Made by a program: the position numbers and the translations under genes
From: Vibrio sp. CB1-14
Lineage (GTDB): Bacteria; Pseudomonadota; Gammaproteobacteria; Enterobacterales; Vibrionaceae
Direction: 5' to 3'
DNA length: 64,000 bases
Assembly (NCBI RefSeq): GCF_040412085.2
Contig: NZ_CP115920.1
Span: 2,976,001 to 3,040,000, forward strand
In this document: positions 40,089 through 50,353 of the stretch, piece by piece
How the letters are laid out: the number at the start of each line of letters is the position of its first letter
How positions within the stretch are numbered: position 1 is the first letter of the stretch
Notes under the pieces: generated by a model
Databases searched by the model: none
What the model was told of the DNA's origin: nothing
The model's input: only the letters and a program-made list of their open reading frames with translations

Positions 40089-40112
40089 AAAAAAGGTGCC
40101 GAAGCACCTTTC
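40089..40112 (-). terminator. Terminator after vpsR
   Basis: GAAAGGTGC TTCG GCACCTTTTTT on the minus strand is a stable UUCG-type tetraloop hairpin with a T-run, 25 nt past the vpsR stop. Confidence 0.88.
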
Positions 40113-40136
40113 ATTGTTCAAAACCTATCCGTTACG

Positions 40137-41465
40137 CTAGATAGTCTCTTCTGTGATCAAGTTGTGCTTGTTCAACAAGCGATACATCGTCGCCCGCGAA
40201 ATACCTAACTCTTTCGCCGCTTGCGTTACCTGCCCGTTGTGACTATCGAGGACTAAAATAAGCGCATCACGCTCTGAGCGTTCACGAATACTTTTCAAAC
40301 TACGTTTACCAGAAAACGTACCCGGTAGCTCAAAGTGTTTTTTCGATAACACCTCTTCTTCAGTCATTAATACCGCTCGCTTCACCTGATTCAGTAGCTC
40401 CTTCACGTTTCCAGGCCAATGATAATAAGTCAGTGACTTAATTGCATCGTCGTCAATAGATTTCACAGGAGAATTAAATTCTTTAGCAAATTGGTTTATG
40501 TAATGTGTCACCAATAGTGCAATATCTGTCGCACGCTCTTTAAGACTAGGGACATTAATTCTTAACACATTAATGCAATGGAAGAGCTCCTCGTTAAAGG
40601 TACCGTCACCCAAGGCTTTCTCAATATCTGAGGAATCCGCCGCTAAAATACGCACATCAAATTCCTTGATGCCTTTAGCCGTTTCGATTTGCCCATCTTG
40701 ATAGAACTTTAACAAGTTAAGTTGCTGCTTAGGTGGCAGAGTAAATATGTCGTTGAGGACAATGGTGCCGCCAGATGCTTGATCAAGCAATGAACTCTGA
40801 GAAGCGTCATGCATACCAAAAAACTCATTTTCGAAACGAGCATCCGAAAACGCACGACAATTGACAGCAATAAACGGTTTTTGCGAGCGAGCTGAACAGC
40901 GATGAATCGCCTTGGCGACCGACTCCTTACCTGCTCCAACTTCACCGTGGATCATAATACTCACGTCTGTTGGACCAATACGACGAATTTGGTCACGTAG
41001 TCGTCTAATGGGCAGCGATTGCCCGACTATACCTAGGTCGTTATCGTTGCCATTGTGCGGCCAAACTTTTTGCTCAAGTTTGAGCATACCAAGCTGGTGA
41101 CCAATGGTACTCATGAGTCTTGAGTCTGGAATTGGCGTGGTGAAGAAATCGATACAGAAATTGACGATAAATTGGCAAATCGTATCTGAGCTAAGTTGCG
41201 ACTCACGGATAAACGCTATCCAACGCACCTGCTTATGCGTACTAACGAGTTTCGCGATACCATTTAAGCTAAAATCATCCCGCGTGAGATCGACAATACC
41301 AATACATGGTCCAATCTCAGAAAACAGTGCATCTGCTTTGCGAAGATCAGAGCATTGCGTGCAGCGCCAACCCGCTTGCTCTAAAACAGATAGCCAAGGC
41401 TCATAAACTCCACCCACCACGACCAAAGAGCCGGGGATTGAATCCATCCGAAATTCGGTTCCCAT
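40137..41465 (-). CDS. vpsR: Vibrio polysaccharide/biofilm regulator VpsR
   Basis: A 442-residue NtrC-like regulator that activates exopolysaccharide genes with c-di-GMP in V. cholerae. It has an N-terminal receiver-like domain with Asp 59 (IGIVDL), an AAA+ domain, and a C-terminal Fis-type HTH (QAAKELGISRATMYRLLNKHN). The GAFTGA loop that contacts sigma-54 is absent. Walker A reads GEVGAGKE instead of GESGTGKE, and the Walker B segment is TIVLNDI with Asn-Asp in place of Asp-Glu. This fits the known VpsR, which works with the housekeeping sigma factor. Confidence 0.9.
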   Translation of the reverse strand: MGTEFRMDSIPGSLVVVGGVYEPWLSVLEQAGWRCTQCSDLRKADALFSEIGPCIGIVDLTRDDFSLNGIAKLVSTHKQVRWIAFIRESQLSSDTICQFIVNFCIDFFTTPIPDSRLMSTIGHQLGMLKLEQKVWPHNGNDNDLGIVGQSLPIRRLRDQIRRIGPTDVSIMIHGEVGAGKESVAKAIHRCSARSQKPFIAVNCRAFSDARFENEFFGMHDASQSSLLDQASGGTIVLNDIFTLPPKQQLNLLKFYQDGQIETAKGIKEFDVRILAADSSDIEKALGDGTFNEELFHCINVLRINVPSLKERATDIALLVTHYINQFAKEFNSPVKSIDDDAIKSLTYYHWPGNVKELLNQVKRAVLMTEEEVLSKKHFELPGTFSGKRSLKSIRERSERDALILVLDSHNGQVTQAAKELGISRATMYRLLNKHNLITEETI

Positions 41466-41631
41466 TACATCATTCCTATTATTGTTTTTAGATTCAATAG
41501 CTCCATTCTATGCATGTGGCGCTATCTATCAAAGACGACTATCGCGTTTAAAACGTACAGAGGTGTCTCACATTTAAGACTAGTGCACGATTTGTAACTT
41601 TTCTATAAACATTCAAAGGAATTTGGCATAA

Positions 41632-41655
41632 AAAGCCTCTCCGCAGAGAGGCTTT
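41632..41655 (-). terminator. Terminator after lysS
   Basis: AAAGCCTCTC CGCA GAGAGGCTTT hairpin followed by a T/A-rich run on the minus strand, 29 nt after the lysS stop. Confidence 0.85.
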
Positions 41656-41683
41656 GTAAGAAGTCATAACCTTAGCAGAGAGC

Positions 41684-43216
41684 TTACTGCTGAGGACGCA
41701 TCGCTGGGAATAGGATAACGTCACGGATGGTGTGCGTATTAGTAAATAGCATCGCCAGGCGGTCGATACCAATACCTTGACCCGCTGTTGGTGGTAGACC
41801 GTGCTCTAGTGCAGTGATGTAGTCTGCATCGTAGTACATTGCTTCGTCATCACCTGCGTCTTTCGCATCAACCTGTGCTTTGAAGCGTGCGTCTTGATCT
41901 TCTGCATCGTTAAGCTCAGAGAAGCCGTTCGCGACTTCACGGCCACCGATGAAGAACTCAAAGCGGTCAGTGAAGAATGGGTTGTCATCGCTACGACGCG
42001 CCAGTGGAGAGATATCTGCTGGGTAGCCAGTGATGAACGTTGGCTGGATTAGCTGAGGCTCAGCCGTCTCACCAAAGATCTCTTCAAGAAGCTGGCCACA
42101 TGTCCAGAACGTCTCTACTTCAACGTGTACAGACTTAGCAATCGCTACCATCTTGTCACGGTTAGTTAGGTCTTCTTCTGTCAATGCTTGGATTTCAGCG
42201 TGATCTGGGTTGTAGTGTTTGATCGCTTCAAACATACTCATACGTGCGTAAGTGCCACCAAACTCAACGGTTTCGTCACCGTAAGGCATAGACGTTGAAC
42301 CTAGAACATCCATCGCTACCGTGCTTAGCATCTCTTCAGTGAGATCCATCAGATCTTTGTAGTCAGCGTATGCTTGGTAGAATTCCATCATAGTGAATTC
42401 TGGGTTGTGACGTGGCGATAGGCCTTCGTTACGGAAGTTACGGTTGATCTCGAATACGCGATCAAAGCCACCAACCACTAGACGTTTTAGGTAAAGCTCA
42501 GGGGCAACACGCAGGAACATGTCGATATCAAGTGCGTTATGGTGCGTGATAAATGGACGTGCAGTCGCACCGCCAGGGATCACGTGCATCATTGGCGTTT
42601 CGACTTCTAGGTAGCCTTTTGAGCTCATGAAGTTACGAATTGCTGATACAAGCTTAGAGCGAATGATGAATGCGTGACGAGAGTCTTCGTTAACGATTAG
42701 GTCAACGTAACGCTGACGGTAACGCATCTCTTGGTCAGTTAGACCGTGGAACTTCTCTGGTAGTGGACGAAGTGCTTTCGTTAGCAACTCGTACTCTTCC
42801 ATGTTCACGTAAAGATCGCCTTTACCAGACTTGTGAAGTGCACCTTTCACACCGATGATGTCACCGATATCAAGGCCTTGGTATTTCTCTTTTAGCTCTT
42901 TTTGAACATCTTTTGCTGCGTATGCTTGGATACGACCAGACGTTTCTTGAATCGCTAGGAATGGACCACGCTTAGCCATAACACGGCCTGCGATTGCCAC
43001 TACGTGGTTTAGCTCTTCTAGTTCTTCTTTCGTCTTCTCACCAAATTCCGCTTGAAGGTCGCCTGCTAGGTGTTCACGACGGAAATCATTTGGGTGGCCG
43101 TTGGCTTTGCAGCTTTTACGGATATGATCCAGCTTGCTACGACGCTCAGCGATCAGCTTGTTTTCTTCAGGTGAAGAGGCTTCTTGTGCGTTTTCGTTTT
43201 GAACAGCATCAGTCAT
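41684..43216 (-). CDS. lysS: Lysyl-tRNA synthetase (class II)
   Basis: Charges tRNA-Lys. The 510-residue product has an N-terminal OB-fold ([19 protein letters not shown]), class II motif 2 [20 protein letters not shown] and motif 3 [12 protein letters not shown] near the C-terminus. It follows prfB by 36 nt, the conserved prfB-lysS order. The upstream gap to vpsR holds the terminator only. Confidence 0.98.
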   Translation of the reverse strand: MTDAVQNENAQEASSPEENKLIAERRSKLDHIRKSCKANGHPNDFRREHLAGDLQAEFGEKTKEELEELNHVVAIAGRVMAKRGPFLAIQETSGRIQAYAAKDVQKELKEKYQGLDIGDIIGVKGALHKSGKGDLYVNMEEYELLTKALRPLPEKFHGLTDQEMRYRQRYVDLIVNEDSRHAFIIRSKLVSAIRNFMSSKGYLEVETPMMHVIPGGATARPFITHHNALDIDMFLRVAPELYLKRLVVGGFDRVFEINRNFRNEGLSPRHNPEFTMMEFYQAYADYKDLMDLTEEMLSTVAMDVLGSTSMPYGDETVEFGGTYARMSMFEAIKHYNPDHAEIQALTEEDLTNRDKMVAIAKSVHVEVETFWTCGQLLEEIFGETAEPQLIQPTFITGYPADISPLARRSDDNPFFTDRFEFFIGGREVANGFSELNDAEDQDARFKAQVDAKDAGDDEAMYYDADYITALEHGLPPTAGQGIGIDRLAMLFTNTHTIRDVILFPAMRPQQ

Positions 43217-43252
43217 TTTTCGATGTATCCTGTTTTAAAAGTGGTGAAAAGC

Positions 43253-44351
43253 TTACAGGCCTGATTTTAGGCTAGCTTCGATAAATTTGTCCAAGTCGCC
43301 ATCAAGAACCGCTTGAGTGTTACGGTTTTCAATGCCAGTACGCAAGTCTTTAATGCGTGAGTCATCAAGTACGTAAGAGCGAATTTGGCTGCCCCAACCG
43401 ATGTCAGATTTAGCATCTTCGTTCGCTTGCTTCTCTGCATTTTGTTTTTGCAGTTCATGCTCGAACAATTTTGCACGTAGCTGTTTCATCGCTTGGTCTT
43501 TGTTTTTATGCTGAGAACGATCGTTCTGACACTGAACCACGATGTTAGTTGGAACGTGAGTAATACGAACCGCAGATTCCGTGGTGTTAACGTGCTGACC
43601 ACCCGCACCAGAAGCGCGGTAAACGTCGATACGAAGATCAGACGGGTTGATCTCGATATCAATGTTGTCATCAATCTCTGGATAAACAAACGCAGAAGCA
43701 AATGAAGTGTGACGACGGCCGCTTGAGTCAAATGGTGACTTACGAACTAGACGGTGAACACCTGTCTCTGTACGTAGCCAACCATAAGCATACTCGCCAG
43801 AGACCTTCACAGTCGCGCCTTTAAGGCCAGCGACTTCACCTTCTGATACTTCGATGATTTCTGTCTTGAAGCCTTTCGCTTCTGCCCAACGAAGATACAT
43901 GCGTAGCATCATGTTGGTCCAGTCTTGCGCTTCCGTACCACCAGAGCCCGATTGCAAGTCGATGTAGCAATCTGACGCATCGTGGTCACCGGCGAACATA
44001 CGACGGAACTCAAGCGTTTCTAGCTTGGCTTCCAGTTCAGCAAGTTCTGGTTCAATTTCATCGAAAGTTTCTTGGTCTTCTTCTTCAACCGCAAGCTCAA
44101 GAAGACCGTCTACGTCTTCCACACCTTGGTCAAGAAGGTCGATGGTTTCAACAACCGCTTCTAATGAGGCACGTTCTTTACCTAGTGCTTGCGCACGCTC
44201 AGGCTCGTTCCATACATCCGGTTGTTCAAGTTCTGCGTTGACTTCTTCTAGACGCTCTTTCTTAGCGTCATAGTCAAAGATACCCCCTCAGGATATTTGT
44301 GCGTTCAGACACATCCTGTAGGCGGTTTTTGATAGGATTGATTTCAAACAT
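43253..44351 (-). CDS. prfB: Peptide chain release factor RF2, with programmed +1 frameshift
   Basis: RF2 reads UGA and UAA stop codons. Translation starts at the ATG at 44351 (MFEINPIKN), runs 25 codons to CTT TGA C and shifts +1 there; the second segment is 43253-44275. The total is 365 residues, as in E. coli. The internal Shine-Dalgarno-like AGGGGG precedes the CTT-TGA site. The product carries the SPF stop-recognition motif ([10 protein letters not shown]) and the catalytic GGQ ([13 protein letters not shown]). It is followed by lysS. Confidence 0.97.
44274..44290 (-). promoter_or_regulatory. prfB autoregulatory frameshift site
   Basis: Reading the minus strand, AGG GGG TAT CTT TGA C is the classical RF2 site: an anti-Shine-Dalgarno-pairing AGGGGG three bases before the slippery CTT TGA. 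Low RF2 stalls at TGA and shifts +1 to GAC. Confidence 0.97.
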
Positions 44352-44455
44352 ATTTGCTCAGCATTTATGAGTAGAATTTAACCGCAGAATTCTACTCAAA
44401 AATGTGACGAAGATACAGGAAAATATCGATTTTCCTTGACCGAAATATCAACCCC

Positions 44456-46195
44456 CTATCGAGGCTCAATATGGTCGACCATCAGTTGCAATGACTGGTT
44501 TCCACGAAAGTCATTGATATCCAGTTTGTAAGCGAGAGTGACGGTTTTCACCGAAGCATCTGGCCAACGGCGTAAATCCACATTAAAGGCGATCGCATCC
44601 AGCATAATATTGGTGCCAAACCCTTTATGCATCGGCTCAACCATCAGCTTGAGGTGTTTTTCTCCAACCAGCTTTTGATGCAGCACTTTAAACTCACCAT
44701 CAAACACAGGATCAGGGAACGCTTGTCCCCAAGGACCTCCAGCACGGATCTGCTCTGCGGTATGCATGGAAAACTCTTCCGGCGTTAACTCACCATCCGA
44801 CAAGATAATACCTTTTAACGCGGTATCACCCAGCTCTTCACGCACCACCTCATCAAACAGCTTACTAAAGCGCTCGAAGTCTTTTTCCATGATGGTAAGA
44901 CCGGCTGCCATCGCGTGACCACCGAACTTTAAAATCAATCCCGGGTTCTGGGTATCAATACGGTCAAGAGCATCACGCATATGCAAACCTTGGATAGAAC
45001 GACAAGAACCCTTAATTGTTCCTTCGCCACCATCGGCAAACGCTATCACCGGGCGATGGAATTTGTCTTTGATACGAGAAGCCAAAATGCCAATCACACC
45101 TTGGTGCCAATCACGCTGGAACAGCGCTAGGCCATACGGCAGCGCCGCCTTATCACTAATTTGCAAGCGCTCACAAAATGCCAATGCCTCTTGCTTCATG
45201 CCTTCTTCGATGTCTTTGCGCGTCTGGTTAAGACCATCAAGTTCACTGGCCATCCGGCGAGCAGCGTGGAGGTTATCCGACATCAAAAGCTCAACACCAA
45301 ACGACATGTCATCCAAGCGACCAGCGGCATTGATTCGTGGACCAAGCGCAAAACCAAAATCGGATGCCACCAGCTTTCTTGCATCGCGCTTAGCAATTTC
45401 AATCAAAGCTTGAATGCCGGGTCTAGCTTTGCCCGCTCGAATTCGCTGCAGGCCTTGATGCACCAAAATGCGGTTGTTCTCATCCAAAGGCACCACATCG
45501 GCAACGGTACCAAGCGCCACCAAATCAATCAGCTCCATCAATTTTGGCTCAGCCATACCTTGCTCGGCGAACCAATTGCGCTTTCTCATATAAACGCAAA
45601 GTGCCATCATAAGATAAAACGCGACGCCAACACCCGCTAGCGCTTTCGATGGAAACCCACACTCATTGAGGTTGGGGTTGACCATTGCATCTACATTCGG
45701 CAGCTCTGAACCCGGTAAGTGGTGGTCAGTCACCAGCACCTTGATGTTATTGTCTTTGGCGTACTGCACCCCGGAAATCGAAGAAACACCATTATCAACA
45801 GTCATGATGACTTCTGCACCAATCTCGATAGCTTGATCGACCACTTCAGGGCTTAGACCATAGCCATCTTCAAAACGGTTCGGCACCAGATAGTCTACAT
45901 TTCGACTGCCTAGCATACGCAGCGCCAATACAGAAAGCGCCGAGCTCGTAGCACCATCAGCATCAAAGTCACCGACAACGATGATGCGCTTTTGCTGCTC
46001 AATCGCTTCAAACAGCAGCTCAACAGCGGGGTCAATTCCCGCTAGTTGTTGGTAGGAATGCAGCCCTTTGGCCGCTTTTTCCAATTGAGCGACATCACTC
46101 ACACCACGGCTGATGTACAGACGGCGCAGCAAAACAGGTATAGAGTCAGGAAGTATCGAAATATCGACGTCAGGGCGGCGTTGGATTTCTATCAT
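44456..46195 (-). CDS. recJ: Single-stranded-DNA-specific exonuclease RecJ
   Basis: A 5'-3' exonuclease in recombination and mismatch repair. The 579-residue protein has the DHH domain: VVGDFDADGATSSAL near 80, TVDNGVSS, and TDHHLPG near 156, with the DHHA1 motif FGGHAMAAGLT further on. MIEIQRRPDVDISI at 46195 is taken as the start; an in-frame TTG at 46225 lies inside a hairpin. It follows dsbC, as in E. coli. No strong ribosome-binding site is visible. Confidence 0.96.
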   Translation of the reverse strand: MIEIQRRPDVDISILPDSIPVLLRRLYISRGVSDVAQLEKAAKGLHSYQQLAGIDPAVELLFEAIEQQKRIIVVGDFDADGATSSALSVLALRMLGSRNVDYLVPNRFEDGYGLSPEVVDQAIEIGAEVIMTVDNGVSSISGVQYAKDNNIKVLVTDHHLPGSELPNVDAMVNPNLNECGFPSKALAGVGVAFYLMMALCVYMRKRNWFAEQGMAEPKLMELIDLVALGTVADVVPLDENNRILVHQGLQRIRAGKARPGIQALIEIAKRDARKLVASDFGFALGPRINAAGRLDDMSFGVELLMSDNLHAARRMASELDGLNQTRKDIEEGMKQEALAFCERLQISDKAALPYGLALFQRDWHQGVIGILASRIKDKFHRPVIAFADGGEGTIKGSCRSIQGLHMRDALDRIDTQNPGLILKFGGHAMAAGLTIMEKDFERFSKLFDEVVREELGDTALKGIILSDGELTPEEFSMHTAEQIRAGGPWGQAFPDPVFDGEFKVLHQKLVGEKHLKLMVEPMHKGFGTNIMLDAIAFNVDLRRWPDASVKTVTLAYKLDINDFRGNQSLQLMVDHIEPR

Positions 46196-46205
46196 AAAAT
46201 GCAAT

Positions 46206-46223
46206 GGGGCCTTAAAAGGCCCC
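46206..46223 (-). terminator. Hairpin between dsbC and recJ
   Basis: GGGGCCTT AA AAGGCCCC is a perfect stem directly after dsbC, but the minus-strand continuation ATTGCATTTT is only weakly T-rich. It could attenuate readthrough into recJ or mark a processing point. Confidence 0.45.
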
Positions 46224-46234
46224 AATCCTAATCG

Positions 46235-47029
46235 TTATTGAATTTGTTGTAGACGCTTTAGAAGATCAGCAGGAGGAAGATAGCCACCCACCATTTCACC
46301 GTTTGGTAGGAAAATAGCTGGCGTACCACTGATACCTAGTTCGCGTCCAAGCTCATAGTGCTTAGCTACGGTCTCTTGACACTGCTTCAGGTCACCATCA
46401 AACACCGCTTCTTTGCGGTTAACTTTAGCATCGTGCATCGCGTCTGCGGGATTTTCTGAACACCAGATTTTCGCCATTTGGTCAGCAACCGAGCCCGTCG
46501 CTCCTTGTCGTGGGTAAGCAAGGTAGCGCACTGTAATTCCAAGGTCGTTGTATTGTTCCATTTGACTGTGCAGTCTCACGCAGTAGCCGCAAGTAATATC
46601 AGTGAATACCGTCACCACGTACTTTTCGTCTTTTGCTTTGTATTCAATGACTGTATCCGCAAATGATGCGATTTTTTCAGCATTGATTGGCGCTTGGCGC
46701 TCAGCAATCACATCTTTGTAATTGCCGTCAGCATCGATAGAGTACAGTGTGCCGGCAATGAAATGATCACCTGATGGTGATGCGAACAAGATACCGCCAG
46801 GTGTGCGAACTTCTATCAGACCCGCGATATCTGAAGCCACGATTTCTGATACCTCAATGCCGATTTTGGCAAATCGTTCACGAATGGCCGCTTCGTCTGC
46901 TGCAGAACTCGCCGCCGCCGCTTCAACGACAGTTGCTGGTGTTGCTTGGCTTGGTTGAGACTCTTCTGCACCGCAAGCCGTCACGAAAAATGGCAGAGAA
47001 AGTAGAGTTAAGCGGCGTAATACGCTCAT
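46235..47029 (-). CDS. dsbC: Thiol:disulfide isomerase DsbC with predicted lipoprotein signal
   Basis: A periplasmic disulfide isomerase. From MSVLRRLTLL (264 residues, ribosome-binding site AAGGTG), the signal ends FFVTAC with a lipobox Cys 19, followed by Gly and an Ala/Ser/Gln-rich linker of about 25 residues. Then come the dimerisation domain (IGIEVSEIVASDIAGLIEVRTPGGILF) and the thioredoxin-fold active site TCGYC near 147-150, with cis-Pro in GTPAIF. E. coli DsbC is soluble; this one may be membrane-tethered. It lies between xerD and recJ, the conserved order. Confidence 0.93.
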   Translation of the reverse strand: MSVLRRLTLLSLPFFVTACGAEESQPSQATPATVVEAAAASSAADEAAIRERFAKIGIEVSEIVASDIAGLIEVRTPGGILFASPSGDHFIAGTLYSIDADGNYKDVIAERQAPINAEKIASFADTVIEYKAKDEKYVVTVFTDITCGYCVRLHSQMEQYNDLGITVRYLAYPRQGATGSVADQMAKIWCSENPADAMHDAKVNRKEAVFDGDLKQCQETVAKHYELGRELGISGTPAIFLPNGEMVGGYLPPADLLKRLQQIQ

Positions 47030-47059
47030 TAAAATCACCTTTGTATAGAAAACGTTAAA

Positions 47060-47968
47060 TTAAGCCCTTGGATGATGCTGGCTATGAATGTTCTTCAATC
47101 GTTCAGTTGCTACGTGAGTATAAATTTGTGTCGTAGATAAGTCACTATGCCCTAGCAACATCTGTACGACACGCAGATCTGCGCCATAGTTCAATAGATG
47201 CGTCGCAAAAGCGTGTCTTAGTACGTGTGGCGACAATAACTCGGTATCAATATCAGCCAGCACAGCATAGAACTTAATACGGTGCCAAAAGGTTTGTCGG
47301 GTCATCTGCTTGGCTCGTTTACTTGGAAACACCACGTCCGAGGTTTTCTCACCAAGCAACTGAGGGCGACCTTTATCGATAAACTCAGAGATCCAATCAA
47401 TGGCGTTCTCGCCCATGGGCACCAAACGCTCTTTGTTACCTTTACCCACAACACGTACCACGCCTTGTCTTAGGCTGATATTTTCCATCGTCAGGCTCAC
47501 AAGCTCAGTGACACGAAGGCCTGTTGCATAGAGCAGCTCTAGCATCGCTTTGTCACGCAACTCTATAGGATCGTTCGGATCGGGCGCTTCCAGGAGTGCC
47601 ATCACTTGATCTTCGGTTAAATCTTTCGGTAGTCGCTTAGGGAGTTTTGGGCTCACCAATAGAGCGGTTGGATCGTCCGAGCGCAGTTTTTCTCGGTGCA
47701 GATATTGGAACAACCGACGGATCGCAGACAGCATTCTCGCTCTTGAGCTTTGTTGGTAGTTTTGATCCGCCAACCAGCTTTGATACTCCTGCAAGCCCGC
47801 TAAGCTAATAAAATCCAGTTTATAGTTGTGCTCATGCATCCATTTCAACAACTTCACCAAATCATTTCGATAAGACGCCAAGGTATTTTCTGACAATCCT
47901 CGCTCCATCCACATAGAATCGAGAAATTGCTCCACTAAGCCCTGATCTTGGATATTGACGTCGCTCAC
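47060..47968 (-). CDS. xerD: Tyrosine recombinase XerD
   Basis: XerD acts with XerC at dif to resolve chromosome dimers. The 302-residue protein has the SAM-like N-terminal domain and the catalytic residues: Arg in YATGLRVTEL, HVLRHAFATHLL (His-x-x-Arg), and Tyr in QIYTHVATERLK. It lies upstream of dsbC and is divergent from fldB. Confidence 0.97.
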   Translation of the reverse strand: MSDVNIQDQGLVEQFLDSMWMERGLSENTLASYRNDLVKLLKWMHEHNYKLDFISLAGLQEYQSWLADQNYQQSSRARMLSAIRRLFQYLHREKLRSDDPTALLVSPKLPKRLPKDLTEDQVMALLEAPDPNDPIELRDKAMLELLYATGLRVTELVSLTMENISLRQGVVRVVGKGNKERLVPMGENAIDWISEFIDKGRPQLLGEKTSDVVFPSKRAKQMTRQTFWHRIKFYAVLADIDTELLSPHVLRHAFATHLLNYGADLRVVQMLLGHSDLSTTQIYTHVATERLKNIHSQHHPRA

Positions 47969-48125
47969 GACTACCTCTTGGATGTTTATACAGTACTTTG
48001 AACAGAGTAAGCGAGAAAAAACCAGATTGCCATAAAAACCAACACCTAGCGAATAAGCGCTGCAAAGATGGTCGAATTCAGAGTAGAATCTTGGCCAATC
48101 ATCACAACCAAGTTACAGTGAAGTT

Positions 48126-48644
48126 ATGAAAATAGGCTTATTTTACGGCTCGTCCACCTGCTACACCGAGATGGCTGCAGAGAAAATCCGCGACATCATC
48201 GGCCCTGATATCGTCGACATATTCAACGTAAAAGAGACGCCTATTACCAAGATGAGCGAATATGATCTGCTTATCTTAGGCATTTCCACTTGGGATTTTG
48301 GTGAACTCCAAGAAGACTGGGGCGCTATTTGGGATCAAATCTCCGGTGTATCACTCAGTGGTAAAGTCGTTGCTTTATTCGGGTTAGGTGACCAGGAAGG
48401 CTATGGCGAATGGTATCTCGATGCCATGGGCATGCTACACGACGAGCTTAAACCAACCGGCGCTCAGTTTATTGGTTATTGGAATAATCAAGGCTACGAA
48501 TTTGAAGCGTCAAAAGCACTCACCGAAGATGGCAGTCAGTTTGTCGGTCTCGCTTTGGATGAAGACTCTCAATACGAGCTTAGTGATGAGCGCATTGCAA
48601 GCTGGGTTGAGCAGATCCTTGTAGAGTATCAGCAAACGCTGTAA
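48126..48644 (+). CDS. fldB: Flavodoxin FldB
   Basis: FMN-binding low-potential electron carrier of 172 residues. The phosphate loop is [16 protein letters not shown] at the N-terminus. Isoalloxazine contacts are in [14 protein letters not shown] and [17 protein letters not shown]. FldB differs from FldA by its Cys in the phosphate loop and by the xerD neighbourhood, as in E. coli. It ends in a strong terminator. Confidence 0.95.
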   Translation: MKIGLFYGSSTCYTEMAAEKIRDIIGPDIVDIFNVKETPITKMSEYDLLILGISTWDFGELQEDWGAIWDQISGVSLSGKVVALFGLGDQEGYGEWYLDAMGMLHDELKPTGAQFIGYWNNQGYEFEASKALTEDGSQFVGLALDEDSQYELSDERIASWVEQILVEYQQTL

Positions 48645-48671
48645 TGCTTACAAAGTAAAAAATTTCTAAAC

Positions 48672-48699
48672 AAACGGCGCCTATCAAGGCGCCGTTTTT
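48672..48699. terminator. Bidirectional terminator (fldB / brnQ)
   Basis: AAACGGCGCC TATCAA GGCGCCGTTTTT lies between the convergent genes, with T-run on the plus strand. Confidence 0.88.
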
Positions 48700-48746
48700 A
48701 GTTCTCATGAAGTCTTACAAGCAGACTTTACTATTAGCATGCTCAA

Positions 48747-50057
48747 CTAGGCAGCTTCTTGCTCAAGACTTTGGTCACTACGGCCAATAAAGCACATGCA
48801 GACAATCGCAACAAACGTTGGCATTACCCAACCCATGCCCACACTAAACAGTGGCAATGCATTGAAAGCTGATACATCAATACCTGCTACTTTCGCAGCA
48901 TCGATCATGGCAAATGCTAGTGATACCAAGATAACCACGCGGTAAGCAAGTTTCGGGTTCGCTAGGTACTTACGAGTAAAGGTCAAAGCTACTAGTGCAA
49001 TCGCAACTGGGTATAGTGCAAACAGGACTGGAACCGATAGCGAGATAAGCTGCGCCAAACCAACGTTTGCTACTACAGCACATGCAACACCAATGATCAC
49101 AACCCATTTCTGGTAGCTGATAGACGTGAGTGAGCTGAAGTAATCAGAACACGCTGAGATCAGACCGATCGCTGTTGTCAAACACGCTAGCAATACAATC
49201 ACAGAAAGTACGACCTGCCCGTATGGACCAAACAACGCTTGTACGTATTGACTCAAGATGGCACCGCCGTTGTCTGCACCTGCTGCAACCGTCGCGCTCG
49301 TCGCACCTAGGTAGAACAAAGAGATGTAAACAAAAGCAAGACCCGCAGCAGCAATTAATGCTGAGCTAATCAGGTACTTAGTCGTTGCTGCTTGCTCAGT
49401 AATGCCTTTCTTACGCAGTGCATCCACAATCAACATACCAAACATCAAAGAGCCAAAGGTGTCCATGGTGTTGTAACCTTCAAGGAAACCTTTGGTCAGA
49501 GGCTGGCTTAGATACTCTCCGACTGGAGCAATCATCTCACCCTGTGGGTCAATGAATACCGCACCTGCTAGAACAATTAGGCCAACAAACAGAACGGGTG
49601 TAAGAACCTTACCGATAACATCAATCAGTTTGCCTTGTGACCAAGCAAATGACATGGCAACAGCAAAAAACAGAATTGAGAAAATCGTTAGGTGCATTTG
49701 GGCTGCGTCAGCGAAGAATGGGCGAATCGCCATTTCATACGCAACCAGACCAGTACGAGGCGCCGCGAACGCAGGGCCGATAATAATAAAGATCAGTACC
49801 GCAATAAGCGTCGCAGCCTTCTTTGGCAAATCTTTCGTCAGGTGCTCCCAAGAGCCTCCTGCCACTGCAACAGCAATAATGGTAATAAGAGGAAGACCTA
49901 CTGCAGTGAGAAGAAAACCGGTCATCGCTGGGAGCAAATTCTCACCCGCTAATTGACCCGCTAGTGGTGGAAAGATGATGTTGCCAGCACCAAGGAAAAA
50001 CGCAAACAGCATAAAGCCGACTGCTATAATATCTGTTGTTTTTAACGTCTGTTTCAC
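48747..50057 (-). CDS. brnQ: Branched-chain amino acid:Na+/H+ symporter BrnQ (LIVCS)
   Basis: A 436-residue inner-membrane permease with about 12 hydrophobic segments and the LIVCS signature GFMLFAFFLGAGNIIFPP near the N-terminus. It imports Leu, Ile and Val. The start is taken at GTG 50057 with AAGGG upstream, which gives the family N-terminus MKQTLKTTDII; the frame is open to 50150. About 300 bp upstream separates it from trmN. Confidence 0.93.
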   Translation of the reverse strand: MKQTLKTTDIIAVGFMLFAFFLGAGNIIFPPLAGQLAGENLLPAMTGFLLTAVGLPLITIIAVAVAGGSWEHLTKDLPKKAATLIAVLIFIIIGPAFAAPRTGLVAYEMAIRPFFADAAQMHLTIFSILFFAVAMSFAWSQGKLIDVIGKVLTPVLFVGLIVLAGAVFIDPQGEMIAPVGEYLSQPLTKGFLEGYNTMDTFGSLMFGMLIVDALRKKGITEQAATTKYLISSALIAAAGLAFVYISLFYLGATSATVAAGADNGGAILSQYVQALFGPYGQVVLSVIVLLACLTTAIGLISACSDYFSSLTSISYQKWVVIIGVACAVVANVGLAQLISLSVPVLFALYPVAIALVALTFTRKYLANPKLAYRVVILVSLAFAMIDAAKVAGIDVSAFNALPLFSVGMGWVMPTFVAIVCMCFIGRSDQSLEQEAA

Positions 50058-50353
50058 AGATATGCCCTTACTTGTTATGTTGTGTTTCTGTAGAAGGAAT
50101 CTTGGTTCCCTCGTAAAATAAGGCGGGCATAATGACGAATCACTAGTCAATAAGCAATAGATATAGATATAAACACTATATAAATTTGTTTAATTGATTC
50201 GAAAGCAGTTTGATTAACTAAAGTAAATGCCAAGACTGGAATTTTATCTCGATCATTTTCCTACACACATTACTTACATACAGAACATATCACTACTCAA
50301 CAATTTAACAACAGTACCTATCACTCAAAAGCAAACGATTAACAAAATAACTT

